Notes: generated from the sequence alone by a model not told the origin. Shown: positions 41,135 to 50,662, counted from the stretch's first letter. The stretch: 54,277 nucleotides of DNA from an uncultured Nitrospina sp. (GCA_913045445.1 CAJWQP010000009.1:1-54277); one strand, 5' to 3'. Program-made: numbers and translations.

Positions 41135-44100
41135 TCAATCATCAGCTTTTACCGCGCCTACTTTTTCAGGTAAAGTCAGAATCTCGCCGGGAGTTTGCAG
41201 GATGCCCTGAAAAATCCCCGTAACCTTTTTCCCCAACGAGGTGAAAGGAATAGCAGTTACCTCAGGATCATCAAACGGACCTTTAACACTGTAATAGGTT
41301 TTTATCAAGCTACCTTCATCGCCAGCAGTAAGGATCTTGCCAATAACCGGAATTTTGGTGAGAAATTTGTCCAAGCCTGGCATAGGGGCGACCCCAACCA
41401 CTGCATCCATCTCACGCAGGTTTAAATCGAATTTCCCGACTATGGAGGTCCTGCGTTGATCGGTTTCGTATACAAAGTTTTCTGTTTCCGCAACTCCACC
41501 AACATGAGCAAAGTCACCGGATATATCCACATAATTAGACATGCCCTCATCTACTTCTGTTTTTTCTTTATCTTCAACAGGCGCTTGCAGGCCAAACAGG
41601 CTAAAGGTTCCTGCTTTTAATTTCCTTTTGTTTATCGTTCCCTTACCGAGACGAATGGATACTTTGCCGCTCAAAGTGCGAATGCTTTCCGACAAGTTTC
41701 TACCACGACTTTTAACACTTAAATCCAGTTTCTTAACCTTCCCGGTCAGCCCGTCCTTAAAGTGATCGCCGAACATTGCCAGTAGTTCACCCGCCTCAAC
41801 CTCACTGGCCTCCAAATGTGTTTCAAAGCGAGTGGCCTCGGGATCTTTAACCGAAAGTTTACCGCTTCCCTTGATCGGGTTTTTGGACCCGACCTGGAAT
41901 CCGTCAAAGACAACTTCCCGATCTTTCAGTGAAATTTTTCCAGACACATCGCTCAATGTCATCCACTTATAGTTCAATTGTCCAAGGTTCACACTCACCT
42001 CACTCGTCCCTTTTGCAATCAAGCGCGATTTTTCGAGGAGGTCTCTAAAATTTATCTCTTCTCCATTCTTGTCCTTGTCAGGAGGAATCAATTCATCAAC
42101 CGCCAATGTTTTTCCTGTCAATTTCAGTACCAGTTCAGGGTGTTCGCCATTCTTGCACACACCACTAAATTCAAGTTGCGAATTTCCCGATGCCAGTTGC
42201 CCCGCACGCACATCATAAGTATTGCCCGAAAATCGAACATCAGCACTGAATGTCACCGGGTTTACCCTGTCCTCCCTCTTAAAAACAAGGTCCTTCAAAA
42301 CAACAGACCCTTCGACCCAGGAATCTTCAATCTGGTTCAGGTTGCCTCGCCCTGAAATATCAAAATATATTTTCCCATCCCGGTTGCCCTTGAGAATAGC
42401 TACCGTGGGTGCAATTGTACTTGTTCTAAGCCCCGAGGCGCTAACTTTAACTGAGTACACAGGATCGACTAAACTTTTGATCTTTGCCTTGCCTATGACC
42501 GTGTTGTCACCCAAAGTAAACTTCAAGTGGTCGACAACGATACCTTTCTCTGGGGAATAAGCCCCTTCCATTTCCATTAAGTTTGGAATATTTTCCTGTT
42601 TATCCACCTCGTCATGAAACTTATAGCTTGTCCGTGTTAAATCCATTTTATTTTCAAACTTAAAGGAATTACGGTCTCCTGTAAGAGTGATTTGTGAACT
42701 TAGCGGACCGGAAAATTTTAAATCCCGCAAGTAGGGAATATCTTTGAAGTCGGCCTGTGTCCAACCAGCCGATGTCGCGCGTAAATCGAAATCCACCAGC
42801 GACCCCGACTTGGGAACCAATTGCCCATCCACTTGAATGGGTGAATTGCCATACCACCCGCCAATTTTAGTCAGGCCAATGCGCCCGTCACCAAAAGAAA
42901 TGCCCCCCGTCAGTTTGAGCAAAGGCTGGAATCCTGACGGGTGTTTCACTGAAACATTTTTCAATTCGATACTCCCCCAGTCCTTCTCCTGACTCGGCTG
43001 ATTAAAATCGATAAAGTTCCTGTACTTCACCTCCACATCCCCTTCTCCAAATTCCGCTTGCTTGAGCGCTGTAAACAGGGGACCGCCAAAATCAATATCC
43101 GCGATCACGCCGGGAAGCTCAGCCACGTTCAGTCTGTACACTGCGTTCATTTTGCGGACAGTACTTTCCCCCTGCCGCAGAATTTCTCCCTGCATATTGG
43201 AAAACGAACTTTTGCCGAATTCGCCTGACAGATTTTTGAATGCAACTATGGGAACCGATGCCTGGTCCAGGACCAGCTTTTCCTTTGGAACATGGTAATA
43301 AAGAATCTCACCATTAAAGTTACTGACTCGCGACTTCAATTCTGCTTCATAAAAAGAAGCGTTCTTCATAGTAAGAGCGCCAGTGATGGAAATTTTATCT
43401 GGTTCCTCCAGAGGTCCCTGGATATTGACCTTCAGTAATCCTTTGCCAGAAAAATCCTGATAATCATCCAGAATATTTTCAAATGACTCCCCGGCTAGAG
43501 CTTTTTTTAAAGCCAGATTCAATTTTTCAAGTTCCAAATCATTTTCGACAGAGAGATCGGCCACGGGGTTATTCATCATATTGAGAACCGTCCCCTTCAC
43601 GTTGGCAATGGGCAAGTCCTCATATCGGGCCTTCAAAATCTTAAAAGCGCCATCACCATTCTGATATTTCAGGGACCCTGTCACTTTTGTGAGTGGAGGC
43701 AAAGGCGAACGCCAGTCAACTTGTTTAAGAACAATTTCAGCAGCGAGAAGATTCCGGTTTTCCTCAGAGTCCAGCTCCTGCAATTGCGCGAGCGATCCAT
43801 CAAATTTGAGGGACTTAACTTCCAGGGTCCCGTTATCAAACCTTCGGCTCAGATCTTTGTGAACGGACTCAGGAAAAAACATGAACGGAAGATACTGTCG
43901 GGTTTCTTCGATTTTAAATTCACCGGTCTGTATCGCGAAGGAAACCTTCGGGTCCTGCGACAAAAACCCGGCGAGCTTGCCTCTGGCAGAAAAATTCATG
44001 GAACCGGAATGCAGTTTGAGATCCTGGACCTCAATGGAATCCTTATCGAGTACAAAACTGTAGTCCATGACTCCTCTTTTTTGGGAGTCCATGCCCCTTA

Positions 44101-44992
44101 ATACAGGCCTCTTATCCATTGTGGCGGTTGAGTATTTCAGCGTACCCTCTGACCGCAGGTTGCCACCCAGGTTTCCTGAAAAATCTGATTCCAGCGAAAG
44201 CCAGCTATCATCGGGCGTGGCAGATAAAACTTTCTTGAGGTATGGACGAAACTGGGGAACATGAAGCTGGTCGATCTTCATCTTTCCCTTAACTGGAATT
44301 GGCTGGCCTCCATTTTCTCCGTCAATATTGTCAAAGCTTCCTGACAACTGGAACGCGGTAGACTTGTGAACGTTAGGAATTTCCCCACTCAGGTCGAAGG
44401 AAAATGGTTTTTGTAAAAAATGTTTATTGACCGTTAGATTAATATTTTTTACTGAGATGGAAAGCGGGTCGGAACCAGGCATTTTATAATAGTCCAGAAA
44501 TTTCACTTCACTGTCCGACAGGGAAAGCCTGTGCATGAAACTGGCCGCCAACACCTTGAACAATCCGCTCTGGGTCGGTTCAGCCAACCAGCGCGATGGA
44601 TTTCCCATATTGAATTGTCCTTTTTCATTGCGGACCAATTCTATGGAAGCCCCTTTAACGATGAGTTTCCGGATTTCAATTTTCTTGTTCAGCAATGGCC
44701 ACAATTTAACAACGAACCATGCACTTTTTGCTGAAAACTGACGGTTGTCTCCATTGGGCGAATTGACGAATACATTGTGCAAACGAATACTTATTCCTTT
44801 TACAAATTCAAGATCCGCCGCGCCAATAGACACATTACGTCCTGTCAGCTCTTCCATTTTTTCTACCGCTAGGGCTTTGATATTATCCAGGTCTTTCAAC
44901 TGGACATAAATAAAACCTGCGGTGACTAAAAAACAAGCAAGAAGTCCGCTGAACAAAAAAACCGCTGCCTTTTTATTAAATATAATTTTCAT
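41135..44992 (-). CDS. second AsmA-family giant envelope protein
   Basis: 1285 aa. One transmembrane segment near residues 10-30 is followed by the AsmA start (EKMEELTGRNVSIGAADLEFVKGISIRLHNV). A long beta-rich repeat region follows. The C-terminus (SLIKTYYSVKGPFDDPEVTAIPF near residue 1240) matches the AsmA/YhdP C-terminal region. An inter-membrane lipid-transport or envelope-barrier role is inferred from the family. The ATG at 44992 is chosen; a TTG directly before it (44995) adds one residue. It converges on oadG and diverges from rlmB. Confidence 0.8.
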   Translation of the reverse strand: MKIIFNKKAAVFLFSGLLACFLVTAGFIYVQLKDLDNIKALAVEKMEELTGRNVSIGAADLEFVKGISIRLHNVFVNSPNGDNRQFSAKSAWFVVKLWPLLNKKIEIRKLIVKGASIELVRNEKGQFNMGNPSRWLAEPTQSGLFKVLAASFMHRLSLSDSEVKFLDYYKMPGSDPLSISVKNINLTVNKHFLQKPFSFDLSGEIPNVHKSTAFQLSGSFDNIDGENGGQPIPVKGKMKIDQLHVPQFRPYLKKVLSATPDDSWLSLESDFSGNLGGNLRSEGTLKYSTATMDKRPVLRGMDSQKRGVMDYSFVLDKDSIEVQDLKLHSGSMNFSARGKLAGFLSQDPKVSFAIQTGEFKIEETRQYLPFMFFPESVHKDLSRRFDNGTLEVKSLKFDGSLAQLQELDSEENRNLLAAEIVLKQVDWRSPLPPLTKVTGSLKYQNGDGAFKILKARYEDLPIANVKGTVLNMMNNPVADLSVENDLELEKLNLALKKALAGESFENILDDYQDFSGKGLLKVNIQGPLEEPDKISITGALTMKNASFYEAELKSRVSNFNGEILYYHVPKEKLVLDQASVPIVAFKNLSGEFGKSSFSNMQGEILRQGESTVRKMNAVYRLNVAELPGVIADIDFGGPLFTALKQAEFGEGDVEVKYRNFIDFNQPSQEKDWGSIELKNVSVKHPSGFQPLLKLTGGISFGDGRIGLTKIGGWYGNSPIQVDGQLVPKSGSLVDFDLRATSAGWTQADFKDIPYLRDLKFSGPLSSQITLTGDRNSFKFENKMDLTRTSYKFHDEVDKQENIPNLMEMEGAYSPEKGIVVDHLKFTLGDNTVIGKAKIKSLVDPVYSVKVSASGLRTSTIAPTVAILKGNRDGKIYFDISGRGNLNQIEDSWVEGSVVLKDLVFKREDRVNPVTFSADVRFSGNTYDVRAGQLASGNSQLEFSGVCKNGEHPELVLKLTGKTLAVDELIPPDKDKNGEEINFRDLLEKSRLIAKGTSEVSVNLGQLNYKWMTLSDVSGKISLKDREVVFDGFQVGSKNPIKGSGKLSVKDPEATRFETHLEASEVEAGELLAMFGDHFKDGLTGKVKKLDLSVKSRGRNLSESIRTLSGKVSIRLGKGTINKRKLKAGTFSLFGLQAPVEDKEKTEVDEGMSNYVDISGDFAHVGGVAETENFVYETDQRRTSIVGKFDLNLREMDAVVGVAPMPGLDKFLTKIPVIGKILTAGDEGSLIKTYYSVKGPFDDPEVTAIPFTSLGKKVTGIFQGILQTPGEILTLPEKVGAVKADD

Positions 44993-45163
44993 CAAAAATT
45001 ATTTTACACTGCTATTAATCCAGAAAAACCTATTCGGAGAATTAAACTTTTCAGCCCATCTTTAAAAATTACACATGAATTCCGATTTTGAAGGTACAAT
45101 CCAGGAGGAATGTGGTACTTTTCCTTGTCTCAGGAGTCACCAGGAAAAGGCGTGATCGGGCTA

Positions 45164-45184
45164 AACTTATATATAACATAAGTT
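45164..45184. promoter_or_regulatory. perfect 21-bp dyad in the divergent asmA-like/rlmB region
   Basis: AACTTAT (45164-45170), seven-base centre ATATAAC, ATAAGTT (45178-45184). It lies 99 nt before rlmB and 172 nt before the AsmA-like gene. It could be an operator for either; the binding protein is unknown. Confidence 0.4.
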
Positions 45185-45283
45185 ATAGAATTTTCAATGC
45201 CGTAGAATCCGAGCGCCAACCGCAAAAAGTACGCTAACCCGGAATTATTTGATTTTTAACACCGATCTTTACCCAAGAAGCAG

Positions 45284-46045
45284 ATGACCGACTCTCAAAC
45301 TGATATTCTTTATGGGATCAACCCCATCACGGAAACGTTGAAGGTCTCTAAACGCAAATGCTTCCGGATCATCGTGGAGGAAGGCAAAACCAACCCTCGG
45401 CTGAAATCTCTAATGAAACTGGTTCTATCGCAAAATATATTGGTTGAAACTCTTCCTAAACCTGAATTTCAAAAACGGTACCGATCTTATGTCCACCAGG
45501 GAATCGTCGGACATTTTTCTCTCAAAGAAACGGTGGGTCTTGGCGACTTAATCGCCCGATCCTTGAAAGAATCCGCCCAGCCGGTGCTGGCGCTTCTTGA
45601 TGGCATTCAGGACCCTCATAATCTGGGAGCCATCATGAGATCGGCGGAGGCCATGGGCGTTCAAGGCATGGTGCTTCCCAAACACCGGGTCGCACCACTA
45701 AACGAAACAGTAGCGAAGTGTTCTTCAGGAGCCATCGAAAAACTTCCTGTCACCTGGGTGACCAACCTGGCGCAGGCTATAGACAAACTGAAAGAATCCG
45801 GATTCTGGGTCGTAGGAATTGATCCTGAAGGCGAAACATCCTGTTACGATTTTAAGTTTGAAATGCCCGTCGCTCTTTTGATTGGCGGTGAGGGAAAAGG
45901 CATCCGCCCTATTCTCAAAAAAGCCTGCGACTTCACATTATCGATTCCCATGGCAGGCTCAATGAGTTCGCTGAACGCCTCTGCGGCCGGGGCGGTGGTA
46001 TTCTACGAAGCACTCAGACAAAAGTTAAAGCAGAACAAAAAATAA
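45284..46045 (+). CDS. rlmB: 23S rRNA (guanosine-2'-O)-methyltransferase RlmB
   Basis: SPOUT methyltransferase that modifies G2251 in the peptidyl-transferase centre. 253 aa: a small N-terminal substrate-binding domain (YGINPITETLK), then the knotted domain with LDGIQDPHNLGAIMRSAE near residue 105, LLIGGEGKGI near 205 and SMSSLNASAAGAV near 228. Other members of the TrmH family are possible. It ends at the bidirectional terminator at 46050. Confidence 0.93.
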   Translation: MTDSQTDILYGINPITETLKVSKRKCFRIIVEEGKTNPRLKSLMKLVLSQNILVETLPKPEFQKRYRSYVHQGIVGHFSLKETVGLGDLIARSLKESAQPVLALLDGIQDPHNLGAIMRSAEAMGVQGMVLPKHRVAPLNETVAKCSSGAIEKLPVTWVTNLAQAIDKLKESGFWVVGIDPEGETSCYDFKFEMPVALLIGGEGKGIRPILKKACDFTLSIPMAGSMSSLNASAAGAVVFYEALRQKLKQNKK

Positions 46046-46049
46046 AAAG

Positions 46050-46078
46050 AGCCGGGGGGACCAAGCCTCCCGGCTTTT
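46050..46078. terminator. bidirectional terminator between rlmB and rpsU
   Basis: AGCCGGGGGG (46050-46059) pairs with CCTCCCGGCT (46066-46075) with one G-U pair and a 6-nt loop. TTTT follows on the plus strand and CTCTTTTTATTTTTT on the minus strand. It serves the convergent genes rlmB and rpsU. Confidence 0.85.
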
Positions 46079-46092
46079 CATATGTTGATCCG

Positions 46093-46296
46093 TTACATCG
46101 TAAAATTAGAAGACGAGCGTTTCATCGCCGCTTTACGCTTTTTCTTTGCTTCTTTTTGCTTTCGTTTCTTTTTGACCGATGGTTTTTCATAAAACCGTCT
46201 GGCCTTAAGCTCTTTCAGCAAACCATCTTTTGTCAATTGGCGTTTCAACACCTTCAACGCCCGCTCGACCTGATTCTGATAAACTGTGACTTCCAA
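46093..46296 (-). CDS. rpsU: 30S ribosomal protein S21
   Basis: 67 aa from a TTG start at 46296. The product EVTVYQNQVERALKVLKRQL... with a basic, lysine-rich tail is S21, a small-subunit protein needed for initiation. The frame is open to an ATG at 46362, but the 22 added residues do not belong to S21. GGAGGGGAG lies 5 nt before the TTG, so the TTG start is well supported. It is monocistronic, with a terminator directly after it. Confidence 0.93.
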   Translation of the reverse strand: MEVTVYQNQVERALKVLKRQLTKDGLLKELKARRFYEKPSVKKKRKQKEAKKKRKAAMKRSSSNFTM

Positions 46297-46594
46297 AAAA
46301 TCTCCCCTCCCTTCACAAAAACATAGATCCCTCGCCAAACGAAAATCAGCAACATCAAACAATCACCAATAGATAAATGACTTGGGTTGTCCCCATTCTG
46401 GATTATTGCGCTAAATATGTCAAGTCTGCTCGACCAGTACGGGCACAGGTGAGGGTATTTTGTTATTGTAGTTGCTCAATTCCCAGCACCCGTTGGGCAC
46501 CTGCTGGCCCTCGGTTTATTGGAGCTTTAAGGTCTCGCAACCTCTGCTACAGGTTGCCTGAAAAATTAAAACATTTTGACTGGATTTCAGGTCG

Positions 46595-47800
46595 TCATTT
46601 TGTTTCAAGAAACTCTACTTCGACGGTCATTTCCTGCGTCCCGCGTTTAACACGCAACTCTGCCCGGTCGCCAATATTTTTTCCCCGCAGACGATCAATC
46701 AAGTCCTCAGCATCTACAAGGTCAGCCCCATCCATAGCTAACAGAATATCGCCATCCTTCAGGCCCGCCCGTTCCGCGTTGGAGTTGGCTGAAACAGATT
46801 TTACACGCACATCGTTGTGTCTGCTTTCCAGCAGTACACCGAGTTTGATTTTATTTTCCGGAAAAACTTTGTATTGAAGTTTCCACGCATAGTCGCCTGA
46901 GTAGAGGGGAATAGAAACGTGTTTAACTTCCATTTCCCGATCCTTCAGTTCAGGTGGCAGTTGGGTCACCGTGGGAAGAATTATGGAGTATGCGTGAGGA
47001 ACCCTGCGAAAGGCCCGCTTGGGGATGCCGAATCCGTATTGGACATGGAACCCGCCAGCTAAAACGACAAGCTTTAAGTCGGCGTTATCCGGATTTTGCA
47101 AAAACTCGGCAACGGTCAGAGCCATCGACTCCTCCCAGAGCAGAAGCATGCGGTAAGGTTTCTCCATAGCCTGGTGTCCGCCGAAGACAGACATGGAAAA
47201 TGGGCGGTGATAACGGTCGTTGAAATCTATTTCCGGGAGGTTGTTTTCATCTGAGGGTTCATCTTTCCGGAACTGGTCTTCAGTTTCTTTGGCGGATTTC
47301 AACCCGATCAACGGAGTATTATTTTTTTTCATAAATTCGAAGATCGGTTGATACGAGGCGTAGCCGTGCCCCCAGTTATTTACGAACAGTTTTTTAAATT
47401 CGCGTAAAGACAGTTCATTTTGATTCCAGCGGTCGAGATCCGGTTGCGCCGAGCGACGGAACATTTCCATGCCAACGGATATCTTTCCGGGAAAACGGCG
47501 GGTCAAATCCTTGATAATTTCAAGTTGTACCCGGTGCGCCTCAAGATTGTCATGCGTTTCCCCTATATAGATAACCCTGGAGGATGAAATGGCAGACTGC
47601 ATCTGGTCGAAACTCACCTTGATTCCCGTGGGCAGGTGAAGAATTTCATCATCTTCCAATTCATCCAGCGAAAGGTAGGGCGAGCCGGAATGGGGCACAG
47701 CGTATTCCTCTGTGAATCCGTTTGGAGCAGGATAGAAAGTCCATAAGAAGAGCAGAGTCATCAGGATTCGCGAAAACAGTGCCATAGGGAATTGAGCCAT
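46595..47800 (-). CDS. ChaN-type heme-binding domain fused to a C-terminal PDZ domain, exported
   Basis: 401 aa with a signal peptide (LFSRILMTLLFLWTF). Residues about 60-290 are a ChaN/DUF399 domain: VIYIGETHDNLEAHRVQLEII near 75, SVGMEMFRR and VLAGGFHVQYGFGIP. ChaN is an iron-regulated heme-binding lipoprotein elsewhere, and the domain is related to the EreA/ChaN-like hydrolase fold. Residues about 310-400 are a PDZ domain (NAERAGLKDGDILLAMDGADL). The fusion links a heme or ligand domain to a peptide-binding module in the periplasm. AAGGA precedes the ATG. Confidence 0.85.
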   Translation of the reverse strand: MAQFPMALFSRILMTLLFLWTFYPAPNGFTEEYAVPHSGSPYLSLDELEDDEILHLPTGIKVSFDQMQSAISSSRVIYIGETHDNLEAHRVQLEIIKDLTRRFPGKISVGMEMFRRSAQPDLDRWNQNELSLREFKKLFVNNWGHGYASYQPIFEFMKKNNTPLIGLKSAKETEDQFRKDEPSDENNLPEIDFNDRYHRPFSMSVFGGHQAMEKPYRMLLLWEESMALTVAEFLQNPDNADLKLVVLAGGFHVQYGFGIPKRAFRRVPHAYSIILPTVTQLPPELKDREMEVKHVSIPLYSGDYAWKLQYKVFPENKIKLGVLLESRHNDVRVKSVSANSNAERAGLKDGDILLAMDGADLVDAEDLIDRLRGKNIGDRAELRVKRGTQEMTVEVEFLETK

Positions 47801-48000
47801 TGTATTTCCTTGAGCGGTGAGTGTTAAAGGACTGCCTTTAATATATCAAATAAAGCGCCCGCATCATGATAAAAACGGGGTGAAAGACAGTACGGCGTAT
47901 GTTGAAATTTTGAAGGACCGTATCAAATAGAAAAACTTCTCTGGTCCTCGTTCTAAAGATTTCTCCACATCGGTTGCTCAGCTCTTCGCGCTTACATCCC

Positions 48001-49080
48001 CTAATGCGGGAATAAATGAATTGCTGTCGCTTTGACAGACAGCGTCACTTCTCTGGAAACATCGAGTTTCATTTCTTCTTTGGATTCACGAGTGATGAGC
48101 GCGTCGATGGAGAATCCGCAATTTACAGTCAGCCTCACCAGCGATTCCTCCAGCACCACCGCTTCAATGGTTCCTCTCAGTTGATTTCTGGCACTGCTGT
48201 TTGTTTCCCTGGCCAGTCGGATAACGATGTCCTCAGCTCTGATCCCCACCATCACAGGGCCGGTATCTAGTCCGAAGTTGGCCGCCTCAAGCAAATTATC
48301 GTTAATTTCGACTATTGCGAGTCCGTCTTTCTTTTCCCTGATAGAGCCAGGAAAAACATTTTCCATGCCGACAATTCCCGCTGTAGTTTTCTGATTGGGT
48401 TTGCTGAATACCTCGGCGATGGGTCCATCCTGCAACACAGTTCCATGGTTCATCACAATCATCCTGTCGCCTAGAGAAAGAGCTTCGGTTCGGTCATGGG
48501 TGACCAGAATCACGGGGATTTTGAACTGTCGGAGCAAGTCCCGGAGTTCTTTCCGCAGGCGAATGCGGGATGGGTTATCGAGTGCCGAAAGGGGTTCGTC
48601 TAATAGTAGAAGCCTGGGGTGCCGACATAAGGTTCGCGCAAGGGCCACTCGTTGCTTTTCTCCTCCTGAAAGGGATTGTATATTTCTGTTTTCGAGCTTT
48701 GATAGATCAAAGATGTCGACCATGCGGGCAATGCGCTTATTCTTTTCATCTTTGGAAATTTCTGTCAGGTTATAGCCTATATTCTTTTTTACAGAGAGGT
48801 GAGGGAACAAAGCATAATCCTGAAAGAAAAATCCTGTTCCGCGTTGCTGTGGCGTAACGCAAGTCTTCTGGTTTTTACTGTACCAGATTTCATTGCCAAA
48901 GCAGATTTCACCATCGTCGGGTGTTTCCAACCCGGCGAGGCATCTTAATACCGTGGACTTTCCAGCGCCCGAAGGACCAAACAGTACGGTCCAGGAAGGA
49001 GTCAGTTCCAACTCCGTTTGAATGGAAACCTGGCGACCTGGAAAATCTTTTTGAATATCGATCAGGAGTTTTTCGGCCAT
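48001..49080 (-). CDS. modC: molybdate ABC transporter ATP-binding protein
   Basis: 359 aa. Walker A is GPSGAGKST near residue 35, the ABC signature LSGGEKQRVALART near 135, and Walker B LLLLDEP near 155. The C-terminal TOBE region (about 290-355) senses molybdate. It energises ModB. ATG 49080 is chosen over GTG 49089; both overlap the modB stop (49062), and AAGG lies about 10 nt upstream of the ATG. Last gene of modABC. Confidence 0.95.
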   Translation of the reverse strand: MAEKLLIDIQKDFPGRQVSIQTELELTPSWTVLFGPSGAGKSTVLRCLAGLETPDDGEICFGNEIWYSKNQKTCVTPQQRGTGFFFQDYALFPHLSVKKNIGYNLTEISKDEKNKRIARMVDIFDLSKLENRNIQSLSGGEKQRVALARTLCRHPRLLLLDEPLSALDNPSRIRLRKELRDLLRQFKIPVILVTHDRTEALSLGDRMIVMNHGTVLQDGPIAEVFSKPNQKTTAGIVGMENVFPGSIREKKDGLAIVEINDNLLEAANFGLDTGPVMVGIRAEDIVIRLARETNSSARNQLRGTIEAVVLEESLVRLTVNCGFSIDALITRESKEEMKLDVSREVTLSVKATAIHLFPH

Positions 49081-49739
49081 ATCGTCCACACCTTCCTGTT
49101 GGTCGCGTAAACCAGAGAGAGTACAAAAAATGAAAAGACCAGAAGTGTTAAAGATGTTTGTCCGGCTTGTTCGTATTCGAGTGCCTGAACCTGATCGTAA
49201 ATTGAAATGGATACAACCTGAGTCGATCCGGGAATATTGCCGCCCACGAGAAGTACCACTCCGAACTCACCCAGGGTATGCGCGAAGGAAAGAACTCCCC
49301 CGGTGATCAATCCCGGAATGGATGATGGAATAACAATGGTTAAAAACGTTTTCACACGCGAAGCTCCAAGTGTCCATGCCGCTTCGCTCAGACGCTTATC
49401 AACAGACTCAAAACCAGCAAGAAAAGGTTGCACAGCAAAAGGAAGACTGTAAAGGACAGAAGCGACCACCAGACCAGGAAAACTGAATGGTAACGCGCTT
49501 CCAAATACATCGAGATACATGGAACCTATAGAAGAGTTGGGGCTGATGGATACAAGAATATAATAACCAAGGACGGTCGGGGGCAAGACAATGGGGAGAG
49601 CAACAATCGCTTCGATTAAAAACTTCCATCGCAATCGGGTGATGCTCAGCCATCCCGCCAAAGGAATTCCGATAAGAAACAACAAAGCCGATACCACTGC
49701 GGCTAACTTGATGGATAGAAGTAGAGGGTCAGTGATCAT
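49062..49739 (-). CDS. modB: molybdate ABC transporter permease
   Basis: 225 aa with five to six transmembrane helices. The permease EAA loop with the -G-x3-I-x6-P signature is visible as EAAWTLGASRVKTFLTIVIPSSIPG near residue 130. The N-terminal segment (DPLLLSIKLAAVVSALLFL) matches ModB. It lies between modA and modC and overlaps modC by about 19 nt. Confidence 0.95.
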   Translation of the reverse strand: MITDPLLLSIKLAAVVSALLFLIGIPLAGWLSITRLRWKFLIEAIVALPIVLPPTVLGYYILVSISPNSSIGSMYLDVFGSALPFSFPGLVVASVLYSLPFAVQPFLAGFESVDKRLSEAAWTLGASRVKTFLTIVIPSSIPGLITGGVLSFAHTLGEFGVVLLVGGNIPGSTQVVSISIYDQVQALEYEQAGQTSLTLLVFSFFVLSLVYATNRKVWTIWPKNS

Positions 49740-49775
49740 AAATTGCGCCCGGAAAAATTGAATTGCAAAGACGAG

Positions 49776-50597
49776 TCACAGCAATCCTCTGCCGTGGATA
49801 GTGGGAATATTAAAGCCGTATTTTTTAAGAATGCGGCTTCCCTTTGGGCCGGTTACGAATTCAGAAAACGAACCAGCTACTAACGGATTCCGTGTACCCT
49901 TTAAAATAATGAATCCCTGCTCAATAGGGCTATGCTCGTCTGTAGGGATTTCCCAGAATGATCCGGTGGACTTCATCTCAGGATTTGCAACCAGTGAACG
50001 GGCGATGATGCCAGCCTGAGCCGCCTGCGTATGTACAAATTGAGTTGCCTGGCTGATATTTTCTCCCAGCACAAAACGGGATTTGACCTGAGAATAAATC
50101 CCTGTCTTGTTCATCCATTCAATTGCGGCTCTGCCATAGGGCGCGTGTTTGGGATTGGCAATAGCTATTTTTATAATTTTCGAATTCAGGAGAGTAGCAG
50201 ATTTTTCTTTTTTTACGTTCAGCCCCACGGAGTCAGGAACCCAAAGAACGATGCGTCCTATCGCGTACAGGGCGACTGGGGTATCGCCCAGACTCTTCCC
50301 TTCCTTAACCAGTTGCCTGGGGTAATTTGTGTCGGCGGAGAAAAAAACATCATAAGGCGCACCATGCACTATCTGACTGAAAAAGTTTCCCGAGGAACCG
50401 AATGAAAGTTTTACTTTTATTCCGGGATTCTCGTCATGAAACTCTTTTGCGATTTCCTCAAAAACCAGTTTCATGCTTGAGGCCGCCGCTACTTTGATCT
50501 CAGCAGTTCCAGCCCAAAGTGCCACTGGCCAGAATAAAAAAAACGACAGGAAAACGAATAGCCCGGCATTCCTGCGAATATAGTTGTTGGCTGTCAT
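49776..50597 (-). CDS. modA: molybdate ABC transporter substrate-binding protein
   Basis: 273 aa with a signal peptide (FVFLSFFLFWPVALWAG). It shows the ModA pattern AASSMKLVFEEIAKEF near residue 37, SFGSSGNFFSQI near 65, and the C-terminal LKKYGFNIP. It captures molybdate or tungstate in the periplasm. No strong ribosome binding site precedes the ATG. The operator at 50630 overlaps its promoter. Confidence 0.94.
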   Translation of the reverse strand: MTANNYIRRNAGLFVFLSFFLFWPVALWAGTAEIKVAAASSMKLVFEEIAKEFHDENPGIKVKLSFGSSGNFFSQIVHGAPYDVFFSADTNYPRQLVKEGKSLGDTPVALYAIGRIVLWVPDSVGLNVKKEKSATLLNSKIIKIAIANPKHAPYGRAAIEWMNKTGIYSQVKSRFVLGENISQATQFVHTQAAQAGIIARSLVANPEMKSTGSFWEIPTDEHSPIEQGFIILKGTRNPLVAGSFSEFVTGPKGSRILKKYGFNIPTIHGRGLL

Positions 50598-50629
50598 ATG
50601 TTCATTTGGAAATTATTGACGGTGTTTTA

Positions 50630-50662
50630 CGTTATATATCATAAAACATAACGGTGGGTCAA
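50630..50662 (-). promoter_or_regulatory. modABC promoter overlapped by ModE-type operator
   Basis: On the minus strand: TTGACC (50657-50662), 18-nt spacer, TATATA (50633-50638). A 9-6-9 dyad CGTTATGTT-N6-TATATAACG (50630-50653) overlies the spacer and the -10. It closely follows the ModE operator of E. coli modA (CGTTATATT-N6-TACATAACG). Repression by molybdate-loaded ModE is the expected logic; no modE gene is in the window. Confidence 0.7.

Noticed and set aside
46537-46557. GCAACCT/AGGTTGC hairpin downstream of the ChaN-PDZ gene
   Set aside because: A good stem, but no T-run on either strand at the proper side, so not called a terminator.
46377-46877. 166-codon plus-strand frame overlapping the ChaN-PDZ gene end
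   Set aside because: Low-complexity Arg/Ser product overlapping a well-supported PDZ domain on the other strand.
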